The notes below the pieces were generated by a model that was given only the letters and a program-made list of their open reading frames with translations, was not told where the DNA came from and did not search any database. Made by a program: the position numbers and the translations under genes. 64,000 nt of DNA. It comes from Pteria penguin. Lineage: Eukaryota > Mollusca > Bivalvia > Pterioida > Pteriidae. Of this stretch, positions 1-15,785 are shown one piece after another. Every line of letters begins with the position of its first letter. Positions within the stretch are counted from its first letter, which is position 1. The stretch spans positions 51,699,501 through 51,763,500 of the forward strand of contig CM068587.1 in NCBI GenBank assembly GCA_035048485.1, read 5' to 3'.

Positions 1-457
1 TCCGCAATATCGACATAGAGCATCAGTAAAGAAACATTATGTGCCATAATGAGTATGTAAGTTCCAAGGACATCAAAATCCCGGTTTTCAGTGTTTCTGT
101 TATGACCTGACATATTTACTTCAAATTAAATGTGATAAAACTTTGGAAATTATTCTTATTCAGAAGAGTATTTCCCTCGAGGTCAATCTTGTAATGAGTT
201 TGATTTTCGAATTTATTTATATTAAATTTTCATAGTTTTCGGACTGAATCGATATTTTTTGTCAATATCGGCCTTTGTTGCACTAAATAAATACACATAT
301 ATATGTTTTTGTTATGTATGTACGATTTTACAGCCGTTATTAATCCAGCTCATTAGTTTAAAAATAGTGAATCGGAAGAACATTCAAAACTAGGAAAGCA
401 GAAAAACACATACGAACATATTACTCCAAGAGCAGATTTTATAATTTATTGTAAAGA
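1..457. other. no recognisable feature
   Basis: This is AT-rich sequence without an open frame of note, a repeat or an RNA-like fold that I can recognise. It runs up to the left edge of a retroelement tail. Confidence 0.5.
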
Positions 458-811
458 TTTTATACCATTATGTGTTTTACAATACCTTACGTGTTTATAT
501 TTTTATGACCTCTCAATATGCGATACCTGTTGACCCTTGTTCTTTACATGGAGGATTATTTATAAATTTTTAAATGTCTTTTGATTGTTCTGCTGTTACG
601 GTGAGTGGGAAGGTGGGCCCGTAAACCGGTTAACCACACCATTTGTTTGGCTTTTGTCAAATTAAATGACCGTCCTAAGTCGGCATCGTAATTGCACTAC
701 AATCAAATATTTTTGTAATGTGTTAAATGTTCTATTATATTCATGTATCGTATAGCTCCATGGTGACTTCTGCCACATAACTGAGCCGATAACTCCTCTT
801 TTTTCTTTTAG
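458..811 (+). mobile_element. PLE-2 3' tail, solo fragment
   Basis: This is a 5'-truncated, non-coding copy of a retroelement 3' end. The same roughly 350-bp sequence recurs at 29640-30002, 33195-33450 (partial), 50260-50627 and, as a short end piece, at 51645-51730 and 15715-15785 (opposite strand). At 29.5 and 49.5 kb it directly follows reverse-transcriptase coding remnants, so it is the 3' UTR of that element. All copies share the end CTGCCACATAACTGAGCC followed by a T/C-rich terminus. Repeated 5' truncation with a common 3' end is what target-primed reverse transcription produces. Confidence 0.75.
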
Positions 812-1690
812 AACACGACAGTAAAATTGACAATACTACTATAGCAACATAGCAAAGAGTATTTACTCCAGATTTTACCTCGGTGTAATCCATATATGTG
901 TACATATTCTAACGCCTTGTACGTCCTATACTATGAAAAAAAAAACCATAGTCTAAAATACTACATTTATGAATTACATACATACATACATATAAACATA
1001 CATACATACATACATACATACATACATACATACATACATACATACATACATACATACGCAAACACACACAATCACTCACACGCACATACATATCTTAAAT
1101 ACAGCCTTAACAAATGTAGATAAAGATACCCCTTTATCATCATGTCATATTATAGGAACATTAACGTCATTATTCATGCAATATGTATGAGAGAGAAAGA
1201 AATAACATTATTATTATTTCAGAGGAATGTGATTTCATTTACTTATGACTCTTGAAAGCACAAATGATGCCGATAAGTAGCCATAAGGTCATGTACCGGT
1301 CAGGCGGTGATGCTTGCCTCTTCTCTATCTTATATTGTCTTTTACATAAACTATCAGTGAGTTCTCATTACTGTTTATTGTGTACCTACTGTCGTGAACG
1401 AACTTTCCTGAGGCCAATTAATCCACTGATAAAATCAGAGTGAGACTTTGCTAAATTGTTCAAATATTTATTATCTTATTCTATCAGAAATTAGCACAAT
1501 TTACTAGTTGGCATTAAATAATTAAATACACAATTTACAACAACATTCAATAATTTACATAAATATGAAGCCAGATTCCAGGCACCATCCGTCTGTATAA
1601 CACTCGTCCAGCCACAGAATTTGTAAGGGATGGGGAAATTCTCTACTAGATATTTATTATAACTATGTATATATTTATATATAAACGAAA
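812..1690. other. gene-free, holds a microsatellite
   Basis: Apart from the ACAT array I see nothing here. The short open frames across the array are products of its tetranucleotide periodicity. Confidence 0.5.
977..1057. repeat. (ACAT)n microsatellite
   Basis: About 20 near-perfect tetranucleotide units, followed by a degenerate CACA-rich tail. The unit is readable on both strands and gives spurious HTYI/YVCM repeat peptides. Confidence 0.95.
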
Positions 1691-1734
1691 CTAGAGCTCT
1701 CTATAAACAATGTCTTTATTAAAATTACAGTTAT

Positions 1735-1830
1735 TCCTACTGAAGCATTTCGCTCCTCGCTGAAACCTACAAAAGCATTACGCTTTCCGTAAAATCTTAC
1801 TGTAGAAGCATTTCGCTACTACAATATTCC
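1735..1830. repeat. three imperfect short tandem repeats
   Basis: The motif GAAGCATTTCGCT or a close variant recurs three times at about 36-bp spacing. The surrounding 1690-2160 could be part of a decayed LTR or UTR: there is a T-rich start and a TATTTATA-like box near 2120. I found no matching second copy, so this stays a weak suggestion. Confidence 0.35.
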
Positions 1831-2160
1831 TATAATTAATGCAAACTTAAACTTGTAATATTTAATTCCGAACTATGACAAAGTCAAAATGCCGAGACAA
1901 TCTGCCTCCGACGCCCACAACAAGAGAAAATTATCTCTTTGTTCGATAAGACGATAATTTGCTTCTATTAATACTCTAAATGTACTTTACCAAAGGTATT
2001 CCCTACTCTAAATAAACATAAATGACGTGGATATTTACCTTGTGGCGATTGGACGACCCACTGTGTTGCTTACGCAATCGACAGAATTAACGGAATCCCC
2101 GATTCAAACGTCACGCCGCTATTTATACCGGCGACCTAGCCAAAAATAATCTCGTAAAAA

Positions 2161-3284
2161 CTGTGACAACAATGAATACACAGGTTACGAAAACTAATGA
2201 GACATTAATCATCGACAAGATACATTAGTATAGATTCTACAGAATATGTTAAACATATCACATTAAATTTAGAAAGTGCTCAAATGAATATTTTACTTCT
2301 GTTTTGAGATTATTCTTTTGTCAACAATGGCCAACTGTCAGAACGCAGAATCTCCCGGCAAAATTGATAGCACTGTTCATACAAGAAAAATGGCATTTGG
2401 CACTATAAAACCACGTAAATGTAAACAATTAAGACTAGTAGTCACACATGGTAAGCAATATTATGTACAATATAGGTTCTGCAATGCATTTAGCAATATG
2501 TAAACAAAACAGAGGCAATTCGGTAAACTTGCAGACGATGCATACTCCACTTTCACCACACCTACCATTCAATAATACGATTCTTTATCTGTGTACCCAT
2601 CTATGAATAATACGGATTCTAAAGCATTTCAAACCATATGGGAAGGAATAAAATACCAAATTATTATATAACAGGTTTTCAAAACTGCTGACTGATGATG
2701 CATCTGTGTGTTTGAACGTAAAAGTTGAAATCATATTTCTATGGCTTCTAATTTAACAGAATTAGAATGTAATAAGTCTCACATGAATAGAGCCTAATCC
2801 TCGCAAGTATTTCACCGATTCTTAGAAAACTAATTCGCAATTTCAAGAACAGTATCTTCTGTAGGAATCACCAGAAAGAATATAGTTTCTTGATAAAATC
2901 CGTCGGATTTTATCGACAGAAATATATCTTTCTTGAAAACTATAATAATTATTCTTAGAAAATACAATTATTACTAAAACAATTCTCACGTAACGGAAAA
3001 ATAATAATAATAATAAAAAAAAAATAAAATAAATGAAAAAAATAGGGTAGTTAAGAATAGAGAGTGCAGTTACAGTTCTGTGTTTAAACCGATGTTATCG
3101 GACATTTTGAGATAACATAAGTGTTTAATTAGTTTGGTTCCATTAAATAGGATTTTAATATATATATAGCCCTACCCGTAACGCATTTTTCAATTTTGAA
3201 ATAAGTTAAAAATGCTGTCTTTGAGGGAATATTTAGAGTTTTCAAAACGTATATCTTGCGTGTAGCCCGAGATTCTCCCATTAT
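2161..3284. other. no recognisable feature
   Basis: AT-rich sequence. The open frame at 2318-2503 lacks any recognisable motif and has no neighbouring splice context that extends it. Confidence 0.45.
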
Positions 3285-3415
3285 TGATATAGGTGGCTTG
3301 TGGGAGAGGGTCGGAGAGACTTTGTTCATCAAAAGTTGGAATTTCAGCCATACCAGTCGGTATCGGAATGCACAAGCCTCTGGCGACAAATAAACATTTG
3401 CACAGCAGTATGACG
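3285..3415 (+). repeat. left arm of an inverted repeat bracketing a PLE relic
   Basis: This block matches the reverse complement of 4655-4800 over about 130 bp, with shared words such as AAAAGTTGGAATTTCAGC. Both arms are open in two frames. The frame reading SSKVGISAIP.GIG..K.L.TNK is conserved between the arms, which hints at an old coding or retroelement origin. I cannot name the family. Confidence 0.6.
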
Positions 3416-3559
3416 GCAGATTTCGCAGAATGCCACTTTGCATTCGTGAATGATGAGATGGAAGCCGAATTCGAAGTTGCCTTGTGTTTTTGCTGAAGTG
3501 TCACGAATGCAGAGTCGCGTTCTTCGAGATTTGGTGGCTAATGAATACAAAAGAGATGT

Positions 3560-4545
3560 CATCTAAATGTTGCATTTTCTTATCGATAACATGTTTGTGG
3601 TGTATTGAGAAAAGGTTTTTCAACAAATTGTCGGCATTCAAATGAGTACTAACTGTGCCCTACTTCTGGCTGATATATTCCTTTACTCATACGAAGCTGA
3701 ATTCATTCAGCCTTTGCTTATGCAAGGAAAGAAACATGGTTTCAATTTGACTAACAGATATATAAATGACTTGTTTTCAAAAAATAATCCTTCATTCGTT
3801 TACCTTAGCATCATCTATCCAGGTGCCCTGGAGGTCAAAGAAACCAGAGAAAGTAGCAATTCTACTTAGTATTTAGATATTGTGTTGTCTTTCGACATTG
3901 ATGGTCAATTGAACATCTCACTCTATGACAAACATGACGATTTCAATTTCGCTATAACAAACTTTCCTCTGATAGGTAGCAACATTCCATTTTCGCCCGC
4001 ATATGGCATATTCATATCTCAGTTAATATGTTATTTCAGAGCATGTTCAAATTACATTGACTTTGTTCTGAGGGCTAGACGACTTTCAGATAAGCTACTC
4101 AACCAGGGTTATATATGGGCTAGGCTAGCAACGTCACTATGGTCGTTACGAGACTCTTATTACACAATATAATATCTCGTTATCCAGACTTTCAAATGAT
4201 ATTCTGTACTGACACCGAATCCGATCATTTTCCACAGATTTGACACCTTCTATACTTGAAGGTTACTTTATTTGACTTCTCCATATATAAATATTTATTG
4301 AATTTACACGATTTGACTCATTCTACTGGGTATATGTGACGGGTGTTGCTAGCAAGCAGAAAATGATAACTCTCCCCGGGCACCTGATCTCACTCCAAAA
4401 AGGGGTTCACATATGCTCTTCAAGCAGACATTTTCGTTGTTTTTCTATTTGGTTTTCATTTTCACTGATTTTGTATGTCCTTTGGATTCATGGTTTTCGG
4501 ACTTATGGTTTGGATTTATACATCATCTTTACATACATAAACGAG
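3560..4545 (+). mobile_element. PLE-1 reverse-transcriptase relic with 3' tail
   Basis: This is a decayed Penelope-like copy. The conserved stretch ADIFLYSYEAEFIQ lies near 3670, followed by a mutated catalytic box region (YINDLF where intact copies read YIDDLL), YDKHDDFNFAITNFP near 3930 and AYGIFISQLI near 4005. Frameshifts and a stop near 3866 break it into pieces. The tail from about 4210 ends in CATCATCTTTACAT, the 3' terminus shared with 5866-6144, 12927, 45213 and 53428. Without a functional catalytic box this is a fossil. Confidence 0.75.
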
Positions 4546-4654
4546 GAAGTATAGAATGTCCCCGTGTTTTAATACAGCACCCAGCAGAGTTAATAACTCT
4601 TATTTGGAAAAAAATGAGCTATGAACGAGCAAGTTAAATGTTCAGTTATTGGAT

Positions 4655-4800
4655 TACAGGATGCAAGTTCGCAGTGCAAACGTTTATTTGTCCCCAGAAC
4701 CTTGTAAATTCCGATACCGGATGGTATCGCTGAAATTCCAACTTTTGATGAAGAAAGTTTTTCTGACCCTTCCACAAACAGCCAATATCAACAGTAGGAG
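4655..4800 (-). repeat. right arm of an inverted repeat bracketing a PLE relic
   Basis: This is the inverted partner of 3285-3415. Together the arms flank the PLE-1 relic, so the retroelement may have landed between two older inverted copies. Confidence 0.6.
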
Positions 4801-4937
4801 AACGGCAGAGAATCTTGAACTAATTATAAATTTAAGTGTAACAGTTTCTTTAACCTATGAGTCGTTGTGGATTTTCGGTGATACTATATTGGCTTAACCA
4901 TACCGCGAATAAGAAACTGCCTCTGATTTTCAGGGGT

Positions 4938-5220
4938 TGATGATTGATTGATTGATTGATTTTAGTTTCACGTCACTCCACGCTTATTTCATGTATATGG
5001 TGACGGCATTTGCCTGATACATTGGATAGAAAACTCTAACTTTGCAACGGACCCAACTGAAGCAGCGACTGAGGCATCTTTTACGTGCCTCGCCTACCGT
5101 TACACGGGACCTCGGCTTTTACTGTCCTATCCGAAAGACAGAACATCTGTGTGTCCAGGGTGAGAATCGAACCTGGGACCTCTAGATCACGAGCCGAACA
5201 CCTCATCCACTAGGCCAAAG
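4938..5220 (-). mobile_element. tRNA-derived SINE with V-domain-like core
   Basis: Read on the minus strand it starts with a tRNA-like head: an A-box-like GGCCTAGTGGATGAGG and the B box GGTTCGATTCTC. A conserved body follows (TCTTTCGGATAGGACAG, then GAGGTCCCGTGTAACGG). It ends in an (ATCA)n-type tail, seen on the plus strand as (ATTG)n at about 4940-4963. The same body occurs at 26630-26912. The layout resembles molluscan V-SINEs such as RUDI. The family name is inference; the tRNA head, shared body and tail are seen directly. Confidence 0.75.
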
Positions 5221-5865
5221 CGTCTTATCAGAGATTCATGAATATCCAACTTAATATCTAAATTAATCAGAACTTCAGTATCCTTGTATCAGCGGTGATT
5301 TTGGAATCTACGAATATCCAATTTGTAGCGTTTATATAATACTTCAATGACAACGCACCAGATGTCTTTATCTTTTTCATACATTGCAAATAAGACAATT
5401 TTAAATATATGTACTTTACCGTATTGCTCGATATCAACTGGTATAACACTGAAAAAAAATAAAATAAACGAAATTCGAAAAACGCCTTCCAGTAAATAAA
5501 GACCATTATTTAAACGTGGGTAACATATATACCCTGTCATCAAAACTTGCTTTATTCCGTTGATTTTTTTATATGGATCCACTGCACACGTTCCTTCTCG
5601 GTCATTATTGAAGAAAATTAGGGCAGTTGAATAAATGCAAAAATACCAAATAAAATAAAGTATATTTCGTACAAAACTGTCAACAGCATGTGCCCGCCTA
5701 CATATGCAGTTTATTTGAATTTCAATCATCTGTCATCAAATGTTTATGGTTTTCGTTTTACAACATACACTTTTCAAGCGTTAATTCTAATTCAATCTAC
5801 ACTCTCTAATATATATATAAATATATCTATTATCGTTTGAACCATACATCAGTTTTTGATATATG
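5221..5865. other. no supported gene
   Basis: Two overlapping minus-strand open frames (5267-5506 and 5289-5729) are hydrophobic, AT-driven and match nothing I recognise. I do not annotate them as genes. Confidence 0.4.
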
Positions 5866-6144
5866 ACACCTTCTATACTAGATTATTACCTAATTTGACC
5901 TGTCGATACATAAATATATATGGAATTTACACGATTTGACTCTTTCTACTGGGTATATGTGACGGGTGTTGCTAGCAAGCAGAAGACGCTCACTCTCCCG
6001 GGCACCTGATCTCACTCCATCAAGGGGGTTCACATATGCTTTTCAAGTAGTTTTCTATTTCGTTTTCATTTTCACTGATTTTGCATGTCCTTTGGTTTCA
6101 TGATTTTCGGACTAATGGTTTGGATTTATCCATCATCTTTACAT
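5866..6144 (+). mobile_element. PLE-1 3' tail, solo fragment
   Basis: Only the 3' UTR of PLE-1 is present. It begins with a block matching GACACCTTCTATACTAGA and includes CTACTGGGTATATGTGACGG and GGGCACCTGATCTCACTCC. It ends at CATCATCTTTACAT. It is strongly 5' truncated and has no coding sequence. Confidence 0.75.
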
Positions 6145-7108
6145 TTTATAGGTACATACCTCTGAAAGTGCATATATTTGTGCTGCATGATTTATCATTA
6201 TATGTATAATATATGCTTGCACAGATGGTTATCGTTTTTAGCACAACTGTTCTATTTGATTTCTATGGACAGTTTATGTTGTTGTTTTGTGAAGTAAGTC
6301 ATTCTGCATTTTATCGAGGCATTCCTCAAGTAAATTTTGTATTTTCGTTTATTGCGTCATATTGATGTTCCATTTTCATTCAAAATTTATTTGATAGTTA
6401 AACTACATAAATGATATATATTTTGCTTATATTAATATATCGATTAAAGATTCAAGTACTTGTAAATAATGGGTCTACCCAGTGATGTTGATATTTTACA
6501 TCTATAAAAAAATTGCTTGCAAAGACTCAGTTTTGTTTTCTTTATCATCAATATGTCAAAGTTAAAATGGTCAATTCACAGTTCAAATATGTTCGTAAAA
6601 TTCAGAATGAAAAATACACCTCACATTGACACATTATATTTATATTTATTAAACTGAGCATCTTCTGTATATATGTTATTTTTACAGATATTTAACTTCG
6701 AATGGTACTTGGATTTGCGCACATGTACATTTCAACAACTTGTATATTATCTTGAAATGCTTTCGATCGTATTGTAGTATATGATGTTAAGGTGTAATAT
6801 TTACCGAACAGATATCGATTACCTTTATTATTGCCTTAGCCAATAAAATCGTGATTACTCTATGGTTATAATTGTTGTTACAAAGTAAACTGCAGATAAC
6901 CTTCTCTTTAGAAGATGAATACATTATATGAACTTACAACACTGGTTGGAGAAAGAATTTCAATAGGAGATATAAAAACAATAAAATCTGATCACTGATG
7001 TCAAACATCAATTGACAAACGATATATGTGAATCTTTACATGTTATATTAGTTGTATCATATTCGCATTTTTCACGGATGCCTGGAGTTGTAATCATGTA
7101 ATTCGCAA
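6145..7108. other. upstream region of VMO gene A
   Basis: AT-rich sequence. I could not assign a convincing TATA box for gene A, unlike genes B and C. No repeat or coding stretch is recognised. Confidence 0.35.
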
Positions 7109-11727
<4,619 letters not shown>

Positions 11728-12332
11728 ATATTAATCTATTGTCTTTTTGTCGTTCCTTTTTAATGTAGATGAAAGAATTGATATATAATTCCAAGATTTA
11801 CTGCTCAAAGTCTTATTGTATGACAGGATGACAAATAACAAGTCTCGTGCAAGGAAAGATTCTTCTTAAGATAGTATTATAAATAATATTATTACCTTTT
11901 GAATGCATGTTCCTGTCATCAATGTATATTATCTATCACATTTTTTCTAGAATATCTACATCACTGTCCGGTGTATGGTTGTTTGAAAGTAGTTTAATTT
12001 TGTATGAGTGTAATGCATGGATGCCCACTCAATGCTTTCTTGTAAAAAGTAGATAATTCTCATACAAGATGTTGTTGATGATAAACATATTGCAATGTTC
12101 ATCCTTATGTTTATGTATCTATGAATGTCTATTTCTTTTCAACATGTATCACATGAGTCAACGTTTTGAAGATGTTATTTTTATAGTGAATTATAAAACA
12201 CATGTCTTAGTCTTAATTCATATACGTCATTGAAAAGAGAAAACAGAAGACATCTGGCAAAACTGTGTGAAACAAATCACCGAGGACATGCGGTGACATG
12301 CGACGACATTTTTTAAAACACAAAACATGATA
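11728..12332. other. 3' flank of gene A, nothing further recognised
   Basis: AT-rich sequence. AATAAT-like polyadenylation words occur, but no clear AATAAA was placed. A segment near 12235-12310 weakly resembles the interior of the 3.1-kb transposon (AGACATCTGRCAAARCTG). Confidence 0.35.
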
Positions 12333-12415
12333 ATGTAAAGATGATGGATAAATCCAAAGCACAAGTCCAAAAATCATAAAACCAGAGGACATACAAAATA
12401 GATATACACGGAAAT
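12333..12415 (-). mobile_element. PLE-1 3'-terminal scrap
   Basis: Read on the minus strand this ends in CATCATCTTTACAT, the shared PLE-1 3' terminus. Only about 80 bp are present. Confidence 0.6.
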
Positions 12416-12926
12416 AAACCCAATAAACTAAATCCAGTCAATATGTGATATTAATATGAGTTACTGTTGTTCCTTTTGAAGTTACTCTCGTACTTTTAAT
12501 ATCCTACGTCTGTGACTGCAAATAATATTTCGCATATACTTATGTCATCATGGCGTGTTCGATCTCTGTTTTAATAGGGATCCGTAATTGCTTGTATTAT
12601 ATATATGGTCATGGTTGGTTGTGGAATTCGGATCGATATTTCGGAGATTTACTAGTCCGAAGGAAAAAATTCTTTACCAGTATCTTATGAAATCGTCACC
12701 GGTATGTTATGAATTCAACAACGTAATATAGAGTCTATTTTGATCTTAGATGACAAGAAAAATGTGTAATGGAATGAATGAATAATAATGGGCATAAATA
12801 TCTTAAGTAACACCAAATACACTTCCGGCACTTACAGTGTAAAATTTCTATTTAAAATTGACATGACTGTTGGTTAGTGTTTCCGAAGAACAGTTATAAC
12901 GTACATGTATATTCAAACGTGCATGA

Positions 12927-15050
12927 ATGTAGAGATGATGGATAAATCCAAAGCACAAGTCCAAAAATCATAGAACCAGAGGACATACAAAATCAGTGAA
13001 AATGAAAAACAAATGGAAAATAACAAAATATGTCTACTTGAAGAGCATATGTGAACCCCTGTAATGGAGTGAGATCAGGTGCCCGGGGAGAGTGAGCATC
13101 TCCTGTTTGCTAGCAACACCAGTCACATATACCCAGTAGAAAGAGTCAGATCGTGTAAATTCCTTATGTATTTATATATGGAGAAGTCGAAGTAGGTAAC
13201 CTTCTAGTATAGAAGGTGTCAAATCTGTGTAAAATGATCGGAATCGGTCTCAGTCCAGAATATCATTTAAAAGTCTGGATAACGAGATATCATATGGAGT
13301 AATAAGATTCTCGTAACGACCATAGAATTTCCTCAGTGACGTTGCTAGTCTAGCACATATATAACCCTGGTTGAGCAGCTTAACTGAAAGTCGCCTAGCC
13401 CTCAGAACAAAGTCACTGTAATTTGAACATGCTCTGGAATAACGTATTAACTGAGATATGAATACGCCGTATGCGGGCGATGATGGAATGTTGCTACTTA
13501 TGAAAGGAAAGTTTGTGATAGCGAAATTGAAATCGTCACGTTTGTCATAGAGTGAGGTGTTCAAATGACCATTAATGTCGAAAGACAACATAATATCTAA
13601 ATACGAAGCAGAATTACTACTTTCTGTGGTTTCTTTGACCTCAAGTTCACTTGGATAGATGATGCTAAGGTAATCCGCGAATGAAGGATTATTAATTGAA
13701 AGCAAGTCATCTATATATCTGTAAGTAAAATTGAAGCCAAGAGCCAATTGTTTTTTTCCTTGCGAAAGCAAAGACTGAATGAATTCAGCTTCGTATGAGT
13801 AAAGGAATATGTCAGCCAGAAGCGGAGCACAGTTAGTGCCCATTGGAATGCCGACAATTTGTTGAAAAACCTTACCTCCAAACACCACAAAAATGTTATC
13901 GATAAGAAAGTTGGATGACAGCTGTTTCAGTGTATTTATTTTTGGAATCAGAATTTTCCCTAACAAAGTAAGTTTTATCGTGGCCTATTACTATATATTT
14001 GAATTTGCGGTTTCCGTTTTTACTAGTAAATGCATTTTGAATAATTTCCGCTAATCTGTCTCTTAATTTCTGATGAGGGAACGTTGTGTAAAGAGTCGAA
14101 AAGTCAAAAGACTTGATAGAGTGAATTTTAGTAAAACTTTTTGATTTTAGATTTTCTAACAACTCTTTTGAATTTTTAAGGATCCACATTTGATTAATTC
14201 CACTTCTGGAATATACTGTTTCGCAATATCTATGAAGGCCAGATTTAATTTCTGATAATATTTTTGTGAGTAGCATCAATACAGATTTTGTGGAACACTT
14301 CTAGGAACCAGCGATAAAGCGTTGTTTGTAAGGATTTTTGTGCATTTGTGGAATGCAGTATAAATATGGAAGTTCTAAATTTAATTTATTTGAGTCAATA
14401 CCAAACGTATTGAGGACAGATTTATGATTCTCGAGTACTTCCGAAACCGAAAAGTTCGTGAGAGTATAAGTAGGATTTCCTGGAGCTGAATTTAATCCTA
14501 ATTCTTTCACTAGGCTGTCAAAGTAATGTTACAAGTAAATGTATAATTATTGGATGCTTTATCTGCTGGAGTAATGATATAATGTTCTTGGAGGAAGGTA
14601 AGTTCTCTGACAACATCAGGATCTTTAAAAATAGATTCGAATCTGGTGTTTACAGAACATTGTAATTTTTTAATTTTTGATCTTAGCAGTACTGCAATAG
14701 ATTTTATCCATTCCGAAAGAGTGTCGATCTGTACTTCCTCTCTTTTTGCCCATCGTGTGGCATATTCCTCGCAGCAGTTCATAATATTCTCAAAATTTTG
14801 GCTCCATGTGAATGATCTGGGTTCTCTGTATTTTGGACCTTTAAGTAAAAGTTCTCTTAATTTAGTGTTTTTAACAATATCGAGATCACCAGTAACGACA
14901 TGGCCACAAGGAGAATATACAAAATTAGATGAGGAACATGTACACGATTGAGGATGGCATGCAGAGTTGCTAAGATCAAGACACTGTAGAAACGCTTTGT
15001 AATTATAAATTTTGGATGCAACGGATAACAATGAAATATCTCTAGTTGGT
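12927..15050 (-). mobile_element. longest Penelope-like element (PLE-1) of the window
   Basis: The element reads from about 15050 down to 12927. RT coding remnants occupy 15031-13250 and a 3' UTR of roughly 320 bp ends at the shared PLE-1 terminus. No 5' promoter, terminal repeat or GIY-YIG endonuclease was found, so it is probably 5' truncated at the junction with an opposite-strand PLE relic near 15060. Confidence 0.75.
13250..15031 (-). pseudogene. Penelope-like reverse transcriptase, frameshifted
   Basis: Four reading-frame pieces in order: 15031-14510, 14510-14301, 14279-13896 and 13966-13250. The N-terminal piece has a Cys/His cluster (C-x4-C-x-C...PCGHV) followed by LLLKGPKYREP. The third carries FDFSTLYTTFPHQKL, the PLE-type D-x-SxLYTxxP motif. 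The fourth has GIPMGTNCAPLLADIFLYS, the catalytic box YIDD, YLDIMLSF and PAYGVFISQLIR. The order and spacing match PLE reverse transcriptases. Adjacent frames meet or overlap, so few lesions separate it from an open frame. The catalytic aspartates remain visible, but the protein cannot be made as it stands. Confidence 0.7.
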
Positions 15051-15069
15051 ATTACTATTTTTTATATAT

Positions 15070-15480
15070 TAGAACGTTCCCTGTAATATTTACTGTCGAC
15101 AAAATGCAAAATCATGTGTCCAACAGATTCTCCTATCCACATTTCTACGGTGATCTTGTATATAAACCTAGAAGAGACAACAGCTCCGATGACCTCATCG
15201 TAACAGGTTTTAAATAGACAAACGCCTCTGCCATCGCCCATATGACCCTAAGATCATCACCAGGACAAGAAATCTTGTACTAGACCCCTCTACAACATTC
15301 TACTTCTTTTGGAGTGTTGCACTCTTACTTACATGGCGGTGGGACTCTATGACGGACATTGTCTCAACCTCCTCAGAGGAAATAGGGTCCCGAACATTGT
15401 CCCTTCTGAATGGTAGTCAGGACCATGGAACATGGACCTTTGTTTGCTTTAAGAAGAGCAGAGCACGGCAGGCTCTAAAT
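15070..15480 (+). mobile_element. PLE C-terminal and 3' relic, head to head with the previous element
   Basis: Shared words with 49850-50240 include TTTCTACGGTGATCTTGTAT, GGCGGTGGGACTCTATGACG and GCAGAGCACGG. It represents the end of the RT frame (FYGDLVYKPRR) and the following UTR, with several stops. Orientation is opposite to the neighbouring PLE-1. Confidence 0.6.
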
Positions 15481-15714
15481 GACGTCACTTTTATAATGTA
15501 AATAGTAATATTTTATTCATTATATATTTCTTGTGTGTATGTTTAAGACCTCTCAAACTGGGTAGTAGGTGTGTAGGTTTGTGTTTTTCGCATTTATTGT
15601 TTACTTTGTCGTCTGTGTGACTGTGAGTACTTTTGTTGTCCGGCTGAGTAAATGTCTTCATTTTATCTTGAAGTAACAATTACGATATTAATAGGAAAGA
15701 GTAAGACATTGTAT

Positions 15715-15785
15715 ATTGAAGAAAAAAGAGGAGTTACTGGCTCAGTTATGTGGCAGAAGTCACCATGGAGCTATACAATACAAGT
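15715..15785 (-). mobile_element. PLE-2 3'-terminal scrap
   Basis: Reverse complement of the PLE-2 end (CTCCATGGTGACTTCTGCC, then CACATAACTGAGCCAGTAAC). About 70 bp. Confidence 0.65.

Noticed and set aside
896..1123. Open frames on both strands with HTYI/YVCM repeats
   Set aside because: They are read-through of the (ACAT)n microsatellite, not coding sequence.
1690..2160. LTR of an endogenous retroelement
   Set aside because: No matching second LTR, primer-binding site or TG...CA borders could be found in the window.
5267..5729. 146-aa minus-strand frame as a gene
   Set aside because: It has no recognisable motif, and a second overlapping minus-strand frame is open across the same AT-rich region, as expected by chance.
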